In this document: positions 1 to 12,500 of the stretch, piece after piece | Layout of the letters: the number at the start of each line of letters is the position of its first letter | Position numbering within the stretch: the stretch's first letter is position 1 | Source: Chaunax sp. Z400 | Lineage: Eukaryota > Chordata > Actinopteri > Lophiiformes > Chaunacidae | Assembly (NCBI GenBank): GCA_037577475.1 | Contig: CM075197.1 | Location: 9,269,518 to 9,333,517 of the forward strand | Reading direction: 5' to 3' | Length of the DNA stretch: 64,000 bases | Translations under genes and position numbers: made by a program | Notes under the pieces: generated by a model | The model's input: only the letters and a program-made list of their open reading frames with translations | Database searches by the model: none | What the model was told of the DNA's origin: nothing

Positions 1-200
1 AAAAGAACACTTTGCGAATGACTTATGAGGTAGGAAATACATTCAACATGTTTATTAGACCACAAGGACACATACAATGTTTTTTGGGGAGAAAATGGCA
101 TTAATTTTTTCCCCCGAAATTCCCGAGATAAACTTCCCGTGGAAAATTTTCAGAAACTTTCCGGAAATTTACCGGAAATTTTCCGCCCCTTTGCAACCCT
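1..200. mobile_element. End of a hAT-like non-autonomous DNA transposon (partial)
   Basis: The right part of this stretch is a run of repeated GGAAA/TTTCC words (CCGGAAATTT, ACCGGAAATT) that stops at CCGCCCCTTTGCAACCCT. Read on the other strand this begins AGGGTTGCAAAGGGGCGG, which resembles the terminal inverted repeat of hAT-like non-autonomous elements common in fish. The other end is outside the window, so completeness and target-site duplication cannot be judged. Family assignment is from memory of the motif. Confidence 0.5.
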
Positions 201-722
201 AATATTTCTTAATATTTTAAAAAAAGGTGCAATATTTGCATGTATGCTGCACACTGAGATACCTGACATACATTACTGGTGACTTTTCTGAAGGGCTGTC
301 AGAGCGCTAAAGATAATGGGCTTCAAGCAGCTTGAGAATCATTCCACTCACGTAGAGGGTGGTCTGCTAGTTCACTTCTACAGCAATTCACTCGTGATCT
401 CGTACTGGAGCATAAAGCACCGTATTCCTCTGACCATGATGTACTTTTTCCTTTTAAGAAAATGCACAAATACATCATGATGGATATGGAAATGTGATTT
501 CAAAGAGGTTGTTAAAAATACTGAATATCAGATCCGATAATTGGCCAATTTTGTGAGGGTGAAGATTTGAGTTAAGGTTAGGTTAAAGGTTCGGGTTGTG
601 GCTATTGGTTAGGTTTCTGGAAATTTAATGAAAGTCTGTGTAATGTCCCCACAAGTGATGTAAACAAAGGATGTGTGTTTGCGTTCTGCGTTTTGTTATG
701 TCCCTTAACTTTTTCTCAACAG
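201..722. other. Intronic sequence of elof1 with no recognisable feature
   Basis: This precedes the acceptor of the last elof1 exon. I looked for the preceding elof1 exon, which encodes the zinc-finger cysteines and the segment before YLSEP, and did not find it, so the rest of the gene lies left of the window. The stretch is AT-rich and shows no ORF of note. The final bases (CTTTTTCTCAACAG) form a good polypyrimidine tract and acceptor. Confidence 0.6.
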
Positions 723-787
723 ATCTGTCCGAGCCAGTGGACGTTTACAGCGATTGGATCGATGCCTGTGAAGCAGCCAATCAATAG
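723..787 (+). CDS. elof1: Transcription elongation factor 1 homolog, last coding exon
   Basis: ELOF1 is a small (about 83 residue) nuclear zinc-ribbon protein that travels with RNA polymerase II and also helps transcription-coupled DNA repair. Here only the C-terminal exon is present. After the acceptor at 721-722 (CTTTTTCTCAACAG) it completes a split Tyr codon and reads LSEPVDVYSDWIDACEAANQ, then TAG at 785-787. As I recall the family, this matches the vertebrate ELOF1 C terminus without a difference. The zinc-ribbon exons are off the left edge. The gene runs towards the calponin gene in tail-to-tail orientation, the same arrangement as human ELOF1 and CNN1. Identity is very secure; only the completeness of the gene is unknown. 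Confidence 0.95.
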
Positions 788-1640
788 TCATGTTGTCCTG
801 TGACCCAGCTTCTCTCTAACCTCACTCTCTTGCACCTCACCCCTTTGATCCGTCTGCTCATCAAGCACAAACATTAGAATCATAATGACTTTCCTGTACG
901 CAGTTTAACTTTGCTTCAGTGTTGATGCTGAGCACGACACATACCTCTGCTGGGCCAGAGGCAGCCATGTTTCTTTTGTCTATATCACAGTTCTCTGTAA
1001 AGGTTATCATGTCAGTGATTAGATTATTGTTAGTGTTTTATTTTTTTCAGTAAATCATTGTTTTCCCTTTTTATACTAATTTGTCATACAATGAAGTCAT
1101 TCATCAGTATTGTTGTGATCTATGGACAAAGAAGAAATCTGTTTCTTTTCTTTAGGTTGTTGAGTTGTATTTAGTGGATTATTTTGATATAACTATGTGT
1201 TACTGTCGTTTTCAACCCTGTCTCTTATGCACTGAAACATTTGTTGGTTGATTTTTTTTTTTTTTTTGGAACTGCCAAACCTTTTCAAATCCTGTGTTTT
1301 GGTATGTATTTGTACTGTCAGATTTTATTTTCCTTTTTTAAATCATCATTTCTATCTCACCACCTCGATGTATTTCACATATTTCGTGTACTTTTAGTAA
1401 CAGAGAAATGAACTCTGAACCATATTTTTCCAAGTTTTTTTTTTTTTATTGCACAAATGTCATGTTTAGTGAAAGGCATAAAAAAAATATCAAGAGGTTA
1501 AGCGAAGATTTAAAGTTTGAGCAATGTTGAAACAAAGCAACACATTAACGTCAAATGATACTATACATTTACTCAACATTGTATATCACAGGGAAGAAAA
1601 AAATTTCATTACCTCATTTGAATAAAATGGGTGTTTTTAG
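788..1640 (+). other. elof1: Probable elof1 3' UTR with candidate poly(A) signal
   Basis: This follows the elof1 stop and is AT-rich with long T runs (for example 1252-1267 and 1435-1448). The first clear AATAAA on the + strand is at 1621-1626. I infer the 3' end of the transcript near there. Nothing else is recognisable. An earlier non-canonical signal could be used instead. Confidence 0.4.
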
Positions 1641-3288
1641 ACAACTGATGGATTGGAATTGCAGTAAATGTACATGTGCTTTTTAACCACTAGATGACGC
1701 ACTACTATATGTTCTCAATCTGAGGCTGAGAAGCCTTCGCTTCAACAGCTCAAATCTATTGGCCCATTCAGCACATAGACATAAACATGAAGCTTATAAT
1801 AGTTAGTTTGACAGTAGTTCAAAGCTTGAATATGCACATTTTGATGAGTGACACCAGACCCTAAGTGCTAAAAACCTCATACGTTAAAAACTGTATGACT
1901 ACATTTCTGCCTTCAGATGTGTTGAAAATGAATCCTGTAATGACTAGTGACACCTCTGATCTTACAAAAACAGTACATTCAAGACATTCGGTGGTTTAAA
2001 AGTATAACTTAGAAGTTCATCTCTTATTCAGCATCTATGATACTGCCTTTTACCAACAGTGGTTGAAGTAATCAGAAAGTAGATAGGAGCAATACCAACA
2101 CGTAGAAATGAATAAGAAGAATGTTGCTCAAGTTAAAATATAATAATCATTGGCAAGTATTAGAAATAAAAATTCTTAATGCAAAAAGGGGCCCTATTAG
2201 TGTTATACTATTATATTATTTTTGCATATACCTATAATATTTTATTAAATCATTTGTATGTAAAATCTAAATCTTTGTAAAGTAATTATCTGGATTGCTG
2301 TGCTGTCCAAGTATAGAATTGCATTAAAATTGATGTACCACGACTTTGTACCGCGTCCGAGGAAATGCACTTCGTTACATTCCACCAGTGTTAACTGCAC
2401 ACAAGGTGAAGCCAGGTAAAGTGCAATAGGAGCAATGTTACAGCTGAAGTTCACTTAGGCAAAGGAGCATCTACTGGTGGTAAAGTTTACCCTAACTTCA
2501 AACTAGATATCCAAACACTTACATTTGTTCTCTACAAAAGTACTCTGATAGACCCCTCTACTATTTCTAAAGACATCCTCAAAAACCAAAGACTCATGCT
2601 GCATACAAGTCATGGAAGTTAGCCTTGTAAATTGGCGTGATGGGTAATTTGGCAGGCTTGTGAACGTGACTATTAGTCAGCGCAGGTGCTCGCAAAACCA
2701 AGCAATCTCAGCACAAAGCAACAAGTCCTCCTGCACCGTGTTGTCTGTGGACCCAGAAATTCTGTGTCACCCCGAGGAGTTGAATCCTAGAGCCTGTGGA
2801 GCTCGAGTGTGGACTTCATTCCAACTGGGTTAAAGTTCAATAGCACCAACACTTTCAGATTCTGCTTTGTCAGTGTTCAAACTGGACTGGAAACTAGGGA
2901 GTTGAGGCGAGGGGTATAAACACTTATAAATCTCTAATTACAATGCCTGTTTAAAAAGCGGTAGAAAGGAATTATAAATATCAAAGGTCATTAAATCTGT
3001 GTTGTGGGTATTTTAGCAGTAATAAAATTAGCAATGAGACACAAAAGTTGGCCTTTGTATGGAATTTTTGAACCAAAGGTCAGTATAATCTTTTACTCAT
3101 GGAAAAACTAACAATAAATTCCTAAGAATAAAAGTATGTTTAGACAAAGCTGGGGAATGAAGACAACAATGACGTCTGCAGCGTTAAATAACAGTCTGGA
3201 AGGTTTGTTTGTCACAAAGACAGCTGTGGTTGGTTGGAGTAAAGCAAAGAGGAGGGGGGGGGGGGGGGGGTGAGGCTGTCAGGTTTCC
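1641..3288 (-). other. cnn1: Convergent gap and probable cnn1 3' UTR
   Basis: This lies downstream of the calponin stop on the - strand. The first clear AATAAA on that strand is TTTATT at 2241-2246, giving a 3' UTR of about 1 kb. Between the two inferred transcript ends (about 1.62 and 2.24 kb) I see no feature. A homopolymer run of about 18 G (3253-3270) lies immediately downstream of the stop codon on the mRNA-sense strand. Confidence 0.4.
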
Positions 3289-3534
3289 TTAGTCAGAGTA
3301 CTGGTTGTAGCCATCAAACTCCATCTCACTCCCGTTGTTACAGTAGGTCTCGGTGGGGTTGGTGCAGTACTTGTTGTCGAAGACCTGGCGGGGCAGGCCG
3401 TAGGTTGTCATGCCCTGCTGGGAGGCCACTTTGTTGGTGCCCATCTGCAGAGAGATGGTGGTGGTGTCACAGCTCTCCAGCTCCAGCTTCTTGTCAAAGA
3501 TGTGCCTCCTGGTTCCTGGGGCTGTCATGCCAGC
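3289..3534 (-). CDS. cnn1: cnn1 coding exon 7 (last)
   Basis: This exon opens after the acceptor CTCTCTGTCCAG and encodes residues 218-298. It starts AGMTAPGTRRHIFDKK, contains the third repeat core (ISLQMGTNKVASQQGMTTYG) and the conserved YGLPRQVFDNKYC. It ends in a low-similarity tail rich in Asn, Thr and acidic residues, with TAA at 3289-3291. The TISLQMGTNKVASQ stretch is a full CLIK core, whereas mammalian CNN1 has a slightly altered third repeat (as I recall it). Confidence 0.93.
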   Translation of the reverse strand, partial: AGMTAPGTRRHIFDKKLELESCDTTTISLQMGTNKVASQQGMTTYGLPRQVFDNKYCTNPTETYCNNGSEMEFDGYNQYSD

Positions 3535-6500
3535 CTGGACAGAGAGCAATAGACACGTTACAGGTAAATATATGAATCAAAGCCTCTCCAACGGACTATC
3601 GATATAAATCTATACTGAGCAACAGTAGAAACGCATCATTTGAAAAACCCAATATTTTCCTTTCACTAGGCCTAAAATAGCATATTCACAGATCTCAACC
3701 CAATAGAGCATCTGTGGGATGTTCTGGATCACCGGGTGAGACGGAGAGATCCTGCTCCAGCAACACATGAACAACTTGTCACAGCACTGCAAGAAAGAAT
3801 GGCATGTCATCCTACAAGTCCAGGTTAACCGTTTTATCCATTCCATGCAAAGGAGATGTGACGCTGTGATAAATGCTGGAGGTGATCACACGTGTTACTG
3901 ACTGTTGTTCTCTGTCTCACAATCCACACTTTTTGACTTGTAAACACTAAGGCAACAACCAATAATTTGCACAAAAATGATTTTTCTGTATGGCTAAGGG
4001 GTGAATAAAGATGTGTGAACCAAAATTTGCTTTTGATATTTAATATGAACAGAATGGCATGATATTCCAAAAAAACATGCGTTTCTACTGTTGCCCAGTA
4101 TCTATTTAATTTAAATCAAAGACTAAAGCTAGTGATACTGTACATCTACCAAAACCAACTATGAATAGATCCTCATCTTCTTCATTAATTGTATTGTATT
4201 AATTGTATTCCTCAGTGCTGCAGATTTCCATCATTGTCCAAAAACTATTCAAAACAGTGAGCCGCATCAATACATTGGGCGACATGCTCCTTCATTATGG
4301 ACATGAGAGCTGTGGTGTATTGTTTTTAGTCAGACCAACATAGACTGTCCTGCTGATGCAGATGTTGCCAGTCCTGTCAGGTGAGCTCCAGCCTCCTTCA
4401 TCTGCAGTAACAGTCATGTTCCAAATGTGTTCATTTGAACTGATTTCTATCTAGTATATTGATCATATAAATGTGGATGCATGTTTTTCATGCAATTGAA
4501 ATGTCTGGATAAAGTTTGCATTTGTGCCACTGTCATAAAGTACATTATTTTTTATTTTGATACTTAGAATATTTTAAATATCAATGATTCTTTGCCATCC
4601 ATATTATCTATTTTTCATTTAGTCGATTTAAATAATATATACATTACTTTTAGCTGCTATTTCACTATTCATTTATTACTTCAGGCTAAGTTTCATCTGT
4701 TTATTCATTCATTTTAGCTAAATATTTCCACATATTAGTTGTGCTACTCCAGTCTTTATACAAACCCACTGGCAACTACATTAGTACCACCTGGAGGCAA
4801 GAATCACTCTGCTAGAGCAACAAAGATATGAATCTGCAGCTGAAAATAGTTTGCAACAAAATCACTATTTAATCCTATTTAAGTACCTTTTGCTAGAAAC
4901 TGTAGTGTTTTCGGAAATAGGGCAAAAGCTTTATGTCTTCAAAGCAGGGGCGGATCTAGGATTTTTCTAACTAAGGGGCCACATTTTACACAGAGGGGCC
5001 AAGTATATGTCCAACATCCATGCACATTTCCTTATTCAGTAAGATCTATATACATTTCATTCCTTGCTTGCCATTGGCTCTACAGCTTCCGCTTATCCGG
5101 GTCGCGGGGGCAGCAGTCTCAGCAGAGAAGCCCAAACCTCCCTCACCCCAGTCACCACCTCCAGCTCTTCTGGGGTTACACCAAGGCGTTCCCAAGTCAG
5201 CCAAGAGATATAATCCCTCCAGCGTGTCCTGGGTCTACCCCGGGGTCTCCTCCCAGTGGGACATGCTCGAAATACCTCCCCAGGGAGGCGTCCGGGGGGC
5301 ATCCTAACCAAATGCCCGAACCACCTCAGCTGACTCCTCTCAATGAGGATTTCTCACTTAGAAATAAGATTCTCATTGACATCCAATTTGCGTCAGAAGT
5401 CATAAACATGGGAATCCTTCCCACTGTAAGCTTCCGTCCCACCTGACTTAAACGCCGCATCACTTTAGTTACTAGACGTGTTTGTGGCTCCACCAAAACA
5501 AAAACAGGTGACAGGACAGGGGCACTTCAGGGGCCAATCAGATTTCAGCTGGGGCCAGTGCCCCTCTGGATCCGCCCATGGGTCAAACCAAGTTTTGGTA
5601 TTTCATGGGATTCGTGGACAAGGAAGCACAGAATGCCACCATTCTTACCCTTAAAATGAATTGATCTCACGTATGTTTAATACATAGAAAATGTGTGGTG
5701 TGTCTTTAAGATCCTGTCATGACAGAAGAGTGAACTAGATAAATAAAAGCATCATTTTGGTGTAAAAAGTCCCTCCTCACCTGGCTGGCTCCCTTGTTGG
5801 TGCCCATCTGTAGGCTGATGGTCGATTGGTCCAGTGGGTTGTCCATGGCCATCTTGGAATCATACAGGTGGCGTCGTGTGCCGTAAGATGTCATGCCCTT
5901 TTGGCTGGCAAGCTTGTTGGTGCCCATCTAGAGACACAGCAAAATGTTAAATAACTGACAGCACACCATTTGTTTACTCTGTTGTCACTTTGGGCATCAA
6001 TAATTCATTGAGCACGAGGACAGCAGGGGTCACCATGGTAACTCACTGGGAAGTATCTTGGGCTGCAGAACATATCTAGAACCCCATACGTAAGCATGCT
6101 CATAAAGTAGTAGACAACGGGTTACATGTTTCTATTGCCCTGACCTGCAGGCCTATGATGTTCCGTCCCTCCCTGAGCTTCTCTGGAGCGAAGCGGCGCT
6201 GCTGCTTCTCGGCGTATTTGACTCCCATGTCGTACTTGGAGTGGAAACCCTTGGACTTGGCCTAAGAGAGAGGAGTGGCAGAGACACAAAGGAAAATGGT
6301 GGTAATAGAGTGTATTTTTCCATACCCATATTGTTTTTATTATGCTTCTGCTGTTGCTATATTGTAGTCCTAGTCCATGCAACACAAAGCACTCACATAG
6401 GTAGGCTGCAACATGTATACAATGAACATGCTGCAACATGTATGTAATGTACATGCCGTACATCATCATTAAGGTTTATAGTTTCTGCAGGCTACAGTTG

Positions 6501-9500
6501 ATTAAGAATTATTTCAGTTTTGGCTCATTGTGCCTGATTCTCTCATTCATCAGTGGTGAGTAAAGCACTAACATCAGCCTCTCCTTCAACAGATGCAACA
6601 GTAGAAAATCTGATCATTTTCCACAGACGTGTTTTTGACCATTTGAATTTTTGTTTCTATTGCAGAATTTTGTTATTTGTTGTTTTATTTGTAGTGTCAT
6701 TTCATTTGTTTTCTGATCTTTTACTTCTCTTGCTCTGTATTGTTTTTGCTCTTATTGATGCTATTTAAATGAATCAATGAATTCATTTTGTTGTTGTTGT
6801 TGAAATGTGAATATGAAGACCCAAGGAAGACCAGCAGCCACTCAGTGGTAGCACATGGGTTTTCAATAAATGATGACGATGTCACTGGCGTAACCGTGTG
6901 TGCATAGCTGCTCTCACCATTCCAGCCAGAGCGATGAGTGTGCTCTGGACCTGAGTGTGGTTGACATTCTCAAACAGGTCGTTGGCCTCGAAGATGTCAT
7001 GTAGCTTCAGGCCGTAATCTGTGATTGCACGGACAAAATTCCCTATGTTTTCCAGCTGAGGAAAAAGCAGACGAAAGGAAAATGGAATCATTTGACTACA
7101 GCATCTATTTGGCATGCTTACATATGGGCTGACTAGTTCCATTGTGTTTCACCTTGAATGCAGCCTTTTCTAAGGAATAGTTTAACCTTTGGGGAAACAT
7201 GTTTATTTGCCGTTTTGCTGGGAGTTCGATGAGAAGATTGAAACCACTCTCATATTTGAACGGTAAATATAAAGCAGCTGGTTATCTCATCCTGATGAAT
7301 ACTGGGAACACAGGGAAGCAGCTAGCCTGACATATAATGTGTTGATAAGTGAGTTTTCAAGGTTCTGGTTGGCAAATTTTGTTCCTTCAGTCTCAGTTTT
7401 TACATCCGTTTCCAGTCTTTGTCCTAAGTTAAGCTAAGCTAAGCTAACAGCTGCTTAGTGGTTGCTTAATGAGTATATTTCCCAAAATGTCAAACTATTG
7501 CTTAAATGTTGTGATTACATTTTTGTGTGGACACTATAAAGACAAAGTGAGATCCTGATAAAAGCACAGACACTAAATTAAATGACAACTGCTAAAACAC
7601 TGATTTTTGTCTGTGTATTGCCCTTATGATATTTGACTCTGTCTAGAAGTCTGATTAAGTGTCCCTTCATTTACTTAATTTCACAGTGAACGTTTTTGGA
7701 CAGAACTTCAATGAAACCTTAACCTTAAAAGCACCATTTGCTTTTTCAGTCCTGTAAAAGGCTAATAAAAGCCATGCTGAGATGGGATTTATTTGAAATG
7801 GCAGCTACTTTCTGGAATGTAAATAAGCTCTGTGTTGTCAATGCCAATGCGGTAGACTAACCCAGCACCACATGCTCTGGAAAACGACCCCGACTTTGAG
7901 ACTAACGGGACAAATAAGCCTTATTTTCTTTCCATAGAGCCGGTGCATTACCTGGTGCCAGTTTTGACTGGAGTTGTTGATCTTTCTCACAGAACCTGGT
8001 CGGAGAACATTAATGAGTCTACAAAGAAAGAGGGATTAAATTCAGGATATTTTTAGGGGGACTTCAGCAATAATAATACAGAAATGATTATGATTAAAGT
8101 TGTGACGTTTCTGTCTAACCACTCACTCGCACAACAGGACTCCATCCTTCAGACTCTCCATAAAGCTGTCCCCAACCGTTTTGCCGGTCACATCCTGAAT
8201 CCACAGCCTCAGCTCCTCTTCCTTCTGAGGGTCGTACTTGCCTGCAAGCTGGAGGAGGATGGAACAGAGGTCAGAGGTCAGAGGTCACATATAAGACTGG
8301 ATTATTATTATTTACACACTTTTGTTGCAAAACTACAACGGAGTAATAGGGTCACATTGAGAAATGGAAAAAAAGGACATTTTGAGATTAAAGTCGACAA
8401 GTTACAAGATAAAAGTCTTAACTAAGAAAAAGTCAAAATCTTACAAGAATGCATTCATAATTTTAATTCTAATAATATTACAAATAAAGTTATATTATTA
8501 GGAGAAAGTCATAATTTTAGATCTTCAATATAATTCAATATCTTCAATATAATTCTGCACACTGTATTTAAGTCCTGGACACTTATTGTCCAGCACCTTG
8601 AGTGTGATGCAAAAACATATTCCTTGTATGTGTACACATACAAGGAATATGACTCCGGTGATTATAAGCTATGAAAATAAGCTGATTCTGAAAAAGTCAG
8701 AATATTAAAAGAACAAAGTCATGATTTTATGAGGAAAAAGTCATAATGTTACAAGAATAAAGTCATGATTTTATGAGAAATAAGTGATAATATTACAAGA
8801 ATACTCATAAAGTCCTAATTTTAGGTCACATATTAGAGAGGAAATATCAGAAGAGTGTCACCAGTGTCAAAATGAGAAAGGTGGAGCATCTTGTCAAACT
8901 ATACTTTAGTACAGGTTTCACAAATAAAGTAATATTGAATCTTTTGGCACATCGACACCACGTTAGTATAAGTATCAGGACTTTTTGATCTGTTCCACAG
9001 AAGGAACCAGACAGACCAGGAGGAAAATGTTTCTTTTGTGGAGGAGGAGATGCTGGTAGTGTTTGACTGCAGGACTATTATGGGTCGCATCAGTGTGGTA
9101 TTCAAAGGGGTTCACAAGAACCAGTGAGACTATCCTGATAACACTAGGATTTATTCTGGTAACATTAAGACTTTCTTCCTGTAAAATTACAACTTTATTC
9201 TCGTAAATTTACTTCTTTATTATCGAAATGGCCAACTTTCTTTTCCCCCCTATGTTGCCCCAATACTCCGTTGTACTAAGCAACAGCTGATTTCAGCCCT
9301 CCAAACTCACAAAGCCCATTGTCTAGTGACAAGCTTTTAGTATTTTAGTATATTTCATCAGAAGAACAAAACAAGAACCAGCACAGTGCAGTCAAGTGAA
9401 GATTGGTATCTGTATATCCTGTGGTATGAAAAAGTGGTGATTAGTAAAACAAATATGCACAATTTGTACCTTCTAACTTGACGAAGAACTAAAGGTGTTA

Positions 9501-12500
9501 TGTACAGACCACACTATATTAAATATAGTTCAGTGGAATACATTATTGCTATTTTACATATTTACCGATAACACTTCATTTTCTAGCGGTGTGTAATTTC
9601 TGCATGATTTCCAAAAAGTTTGCTGACAAGATCCAAAGTATTTGGTTCTGATTACAGGGAAAGATAAATTTCTTCTAAGGAAAGTCCTATCAGCTAATTC
9701 TGTTTCCAGTGGATGCTGGATGTTTTCCACATTTAAAAAAAAAAAGTGTGGTACACCGACGAAAGACTCTACGGGTTACAGGAGCCATTATCTTTACCAA
9801 TTTAAACAAATTCTATAGTGATTTCCAGGAAAACACGTTGGGGAAACTGTAAAAGACAAACCTATGAAATATGACACTAAAATAAAGAGGAATTCTATGA
9901 AGGGGAGGTAAAATAACAGTAGAAGATAGACAATGACAATTTTAACTACTATGTATGACTGTATAACCAACACTCAGATCTTAAAAGCTACAAGCACACA
10001 CCAGTCTTTACTTCAGAATGTCTTACTGTATAATCAAAATGCTAAAGAGTTGATGGGCAGAACAAGAACAGAGAGAAAAATGAAAAGGGCCTGTGGACAT
10101 TCCTGCATGGAGAAACACACTGGCCTCTCTTCTCTCCATGCAGTTCCTTATTGGCACAAAGCTGTAGCCTCTAATACTTTCAATTCTGGCATGGTTTGAA
10201 TTCTAGCACACCCCCCACACACACACCCTCATCCCCTTTTCCTGAATGTTCTGCAGATAAGTCCTCACAGTCTGGGATCAGCAGCCAACACAAACAAGTA
10301 TTTGAAAGCAGCAGGGATAGCGTAGCTTCCAGTCCATCACACCAAACTTGGGAGAAAACAGCTTTCCGAGACACACCTCCCTCTCCCTCTGCGATTGGCC
10401 GAGCTCATGTTTCCCTCTTCCCCTCTGTCCTTCTGAGTTTTCCAGAATCTGCCCTTATACAGACAGCTCACTATTCAGGCCGGCCTGACAAATACATGCC
10501 GACATTGACAGGTCCTGTTTCCATTCGAGGTGGTTTATCTCAGAGTTTGGTTGTTTTCTAAGCCTTTAAACGATGCAAATAAAGAGCACAGAGCACAAAT
10601 CAGAAGAGAATACTTAAAAATATCTTCTGTGATATGCTTTCATGACCTGATGGAGTAGTGTTGGTTATTCTAGGATCAAATCTCAGTTGAAACTTAACTT
10701 AACAAGTATGAAAAACTATCAAGAAGCTATTTAAGGAGGAAGTCCTCAAACTGAGAAGAATTATATTATATATTAACTATGATCATTAAGAATTATTATA
10801 CGATTAGAATTATTATAACTTTAATAATTCAGAACTATATAACAATTGAAAAGAAGTATCACTGTGGGCAGTAATACCACTTACATAGCAGCATTTCTCC
10901 AAAAATAGCTAACATTAGCCACCAGAAGCTAATGGTCATACCAGACCAAGTATGGCTGCAGTGACAAACTTGTACCTGTACATTCATTTAAGAGTAAATA
11001 AGCAGAATGTAAGCGTAAGCAGCCTTTTTCTGTAGCAGCTCGAGGTGGAGCTACTTTAACTAGTTTATATACAGCCAGGTAGTTCAGTCCAGTGGTTCCC
11101 AACATAGGGGTCAGGTCCCTCCTAAAGGGCACAAGAAAAATCTGAAGGGTCGTTATGCGATTAAATAAAGACATTTGTAAATTATCATTTGATTAGTGGT
11201 CAGTTATTTATTTACTTTTGTAACATATCATATCATTTATTTAAATTAAAAGATGTGAGACGTTTGAAAGGTTCATCTCTTTGGTAGCCGACAAATGAAA
11301 CATGGCTCAAAATGCAGAATGATCGCTGTCCACTGGTTTAATTAATCTGCTGGGTTCTTTCAGCTCATGTAGGAGAGAAAAAAGCTCAAAATGACACCAT
11401 CAAATGGAAGTACTCAAGTGAAGTAGAAGTACCTCAAACTTGCTCTTCAAAACAGTATTTGTGTACTAGCCCACCATAAACTGACATTGGATGTCTTAAA
11501 ACCTTAATCTGGTTCACTCATTCACAAGTTAATTCCTCATGCAAAATGTTGCCTATTTTGAAAGTGTATTTCATTCAGGCAACGGTTTTGTATTTGCTGT
11601 GTATTTCTTATTTTTGGGGACTGGAATCCAAGTGTTTTAAATGTTATCTTGCCTTAAAGCAAGACTATGTAAGTTTGGCTAAAATGTGGCCACAACCAGC
11701 AGTTACAGGATAATAGTAAAAGCTAAATCGTAGAGTAAACGTAGCATAAGTAGAAACAAGATCTAACTCTGAGGTGTCATGTAATGTCAGCTAAACAGGA
11801 ACATCTAAATGCTGCCAACACTAGCTACTATCAGCTACTGGTCATACCAGACCAAGTAAGGCTGCAGCAGAGAAATCTGAGTGTACCGAAGCAACAAAGG
11901 GTGACATTCATTACTGATGACCTGAACTTCTCATGTGAAAGAGACAGAATGTGTTATTACTAATGTCAAAAGTTACATCGGCTAACTTGTTTATAAAATC
12001 TTAAAGGCCATTTGCCATGTTGCCTGCTACCAAGTGGAAATCCCTCCATACACAAAGAGTGCATGGAGGATGTCGTCATGCGGGGGGGGGGGGCCTGAAT
12101 GCATCATAGGAGCTGCTGGCATGGCTTTGTCTGCACCACTTATCTCCTGTCCACCTGTGTTCTGTCAGGACGTTGTTTTGTCATTCCTGACTCCGATGTA
12201 AACTGTTTAGAGTAAGGACACTTTCTCAAGTTCCATCTCAGAGCCTGGCCGTTCCTTAAAAGGCCATTAGATCGTGCTGATGTAGCCGTCGATCTTTCTG
12301 CTACATCTCTGCTGCAACGCTGCTGGAACTCACTGTCCCTGCAAAACCCCATGAAGCCGTAGCTCAAATAAACATTTAATTGCTCCGTCTCTACTCTACA
12401 TGAAATTGACGCTAGCTTGCCCCGGTGTACATAATTGACTTGGAAATGGAAGAGAGGAGGCAGCAAAATAACAGCCAGACTGGCAACAACACCTCAAACC

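Noticed and set aside
3270..3610. Cys/Trp-rich frames on the + strand over cnn1 exon 7
   Set aside because: Antisense shadows of the calponin exon.
6120..6470. 115-codon frame on the - strand overlapping cnn1 exon 5
   Set aside because: It reads the exon in the wrong frame and continues into intron; the correct frame is AKSKGFH... joined in phase to exons 4 and 6.
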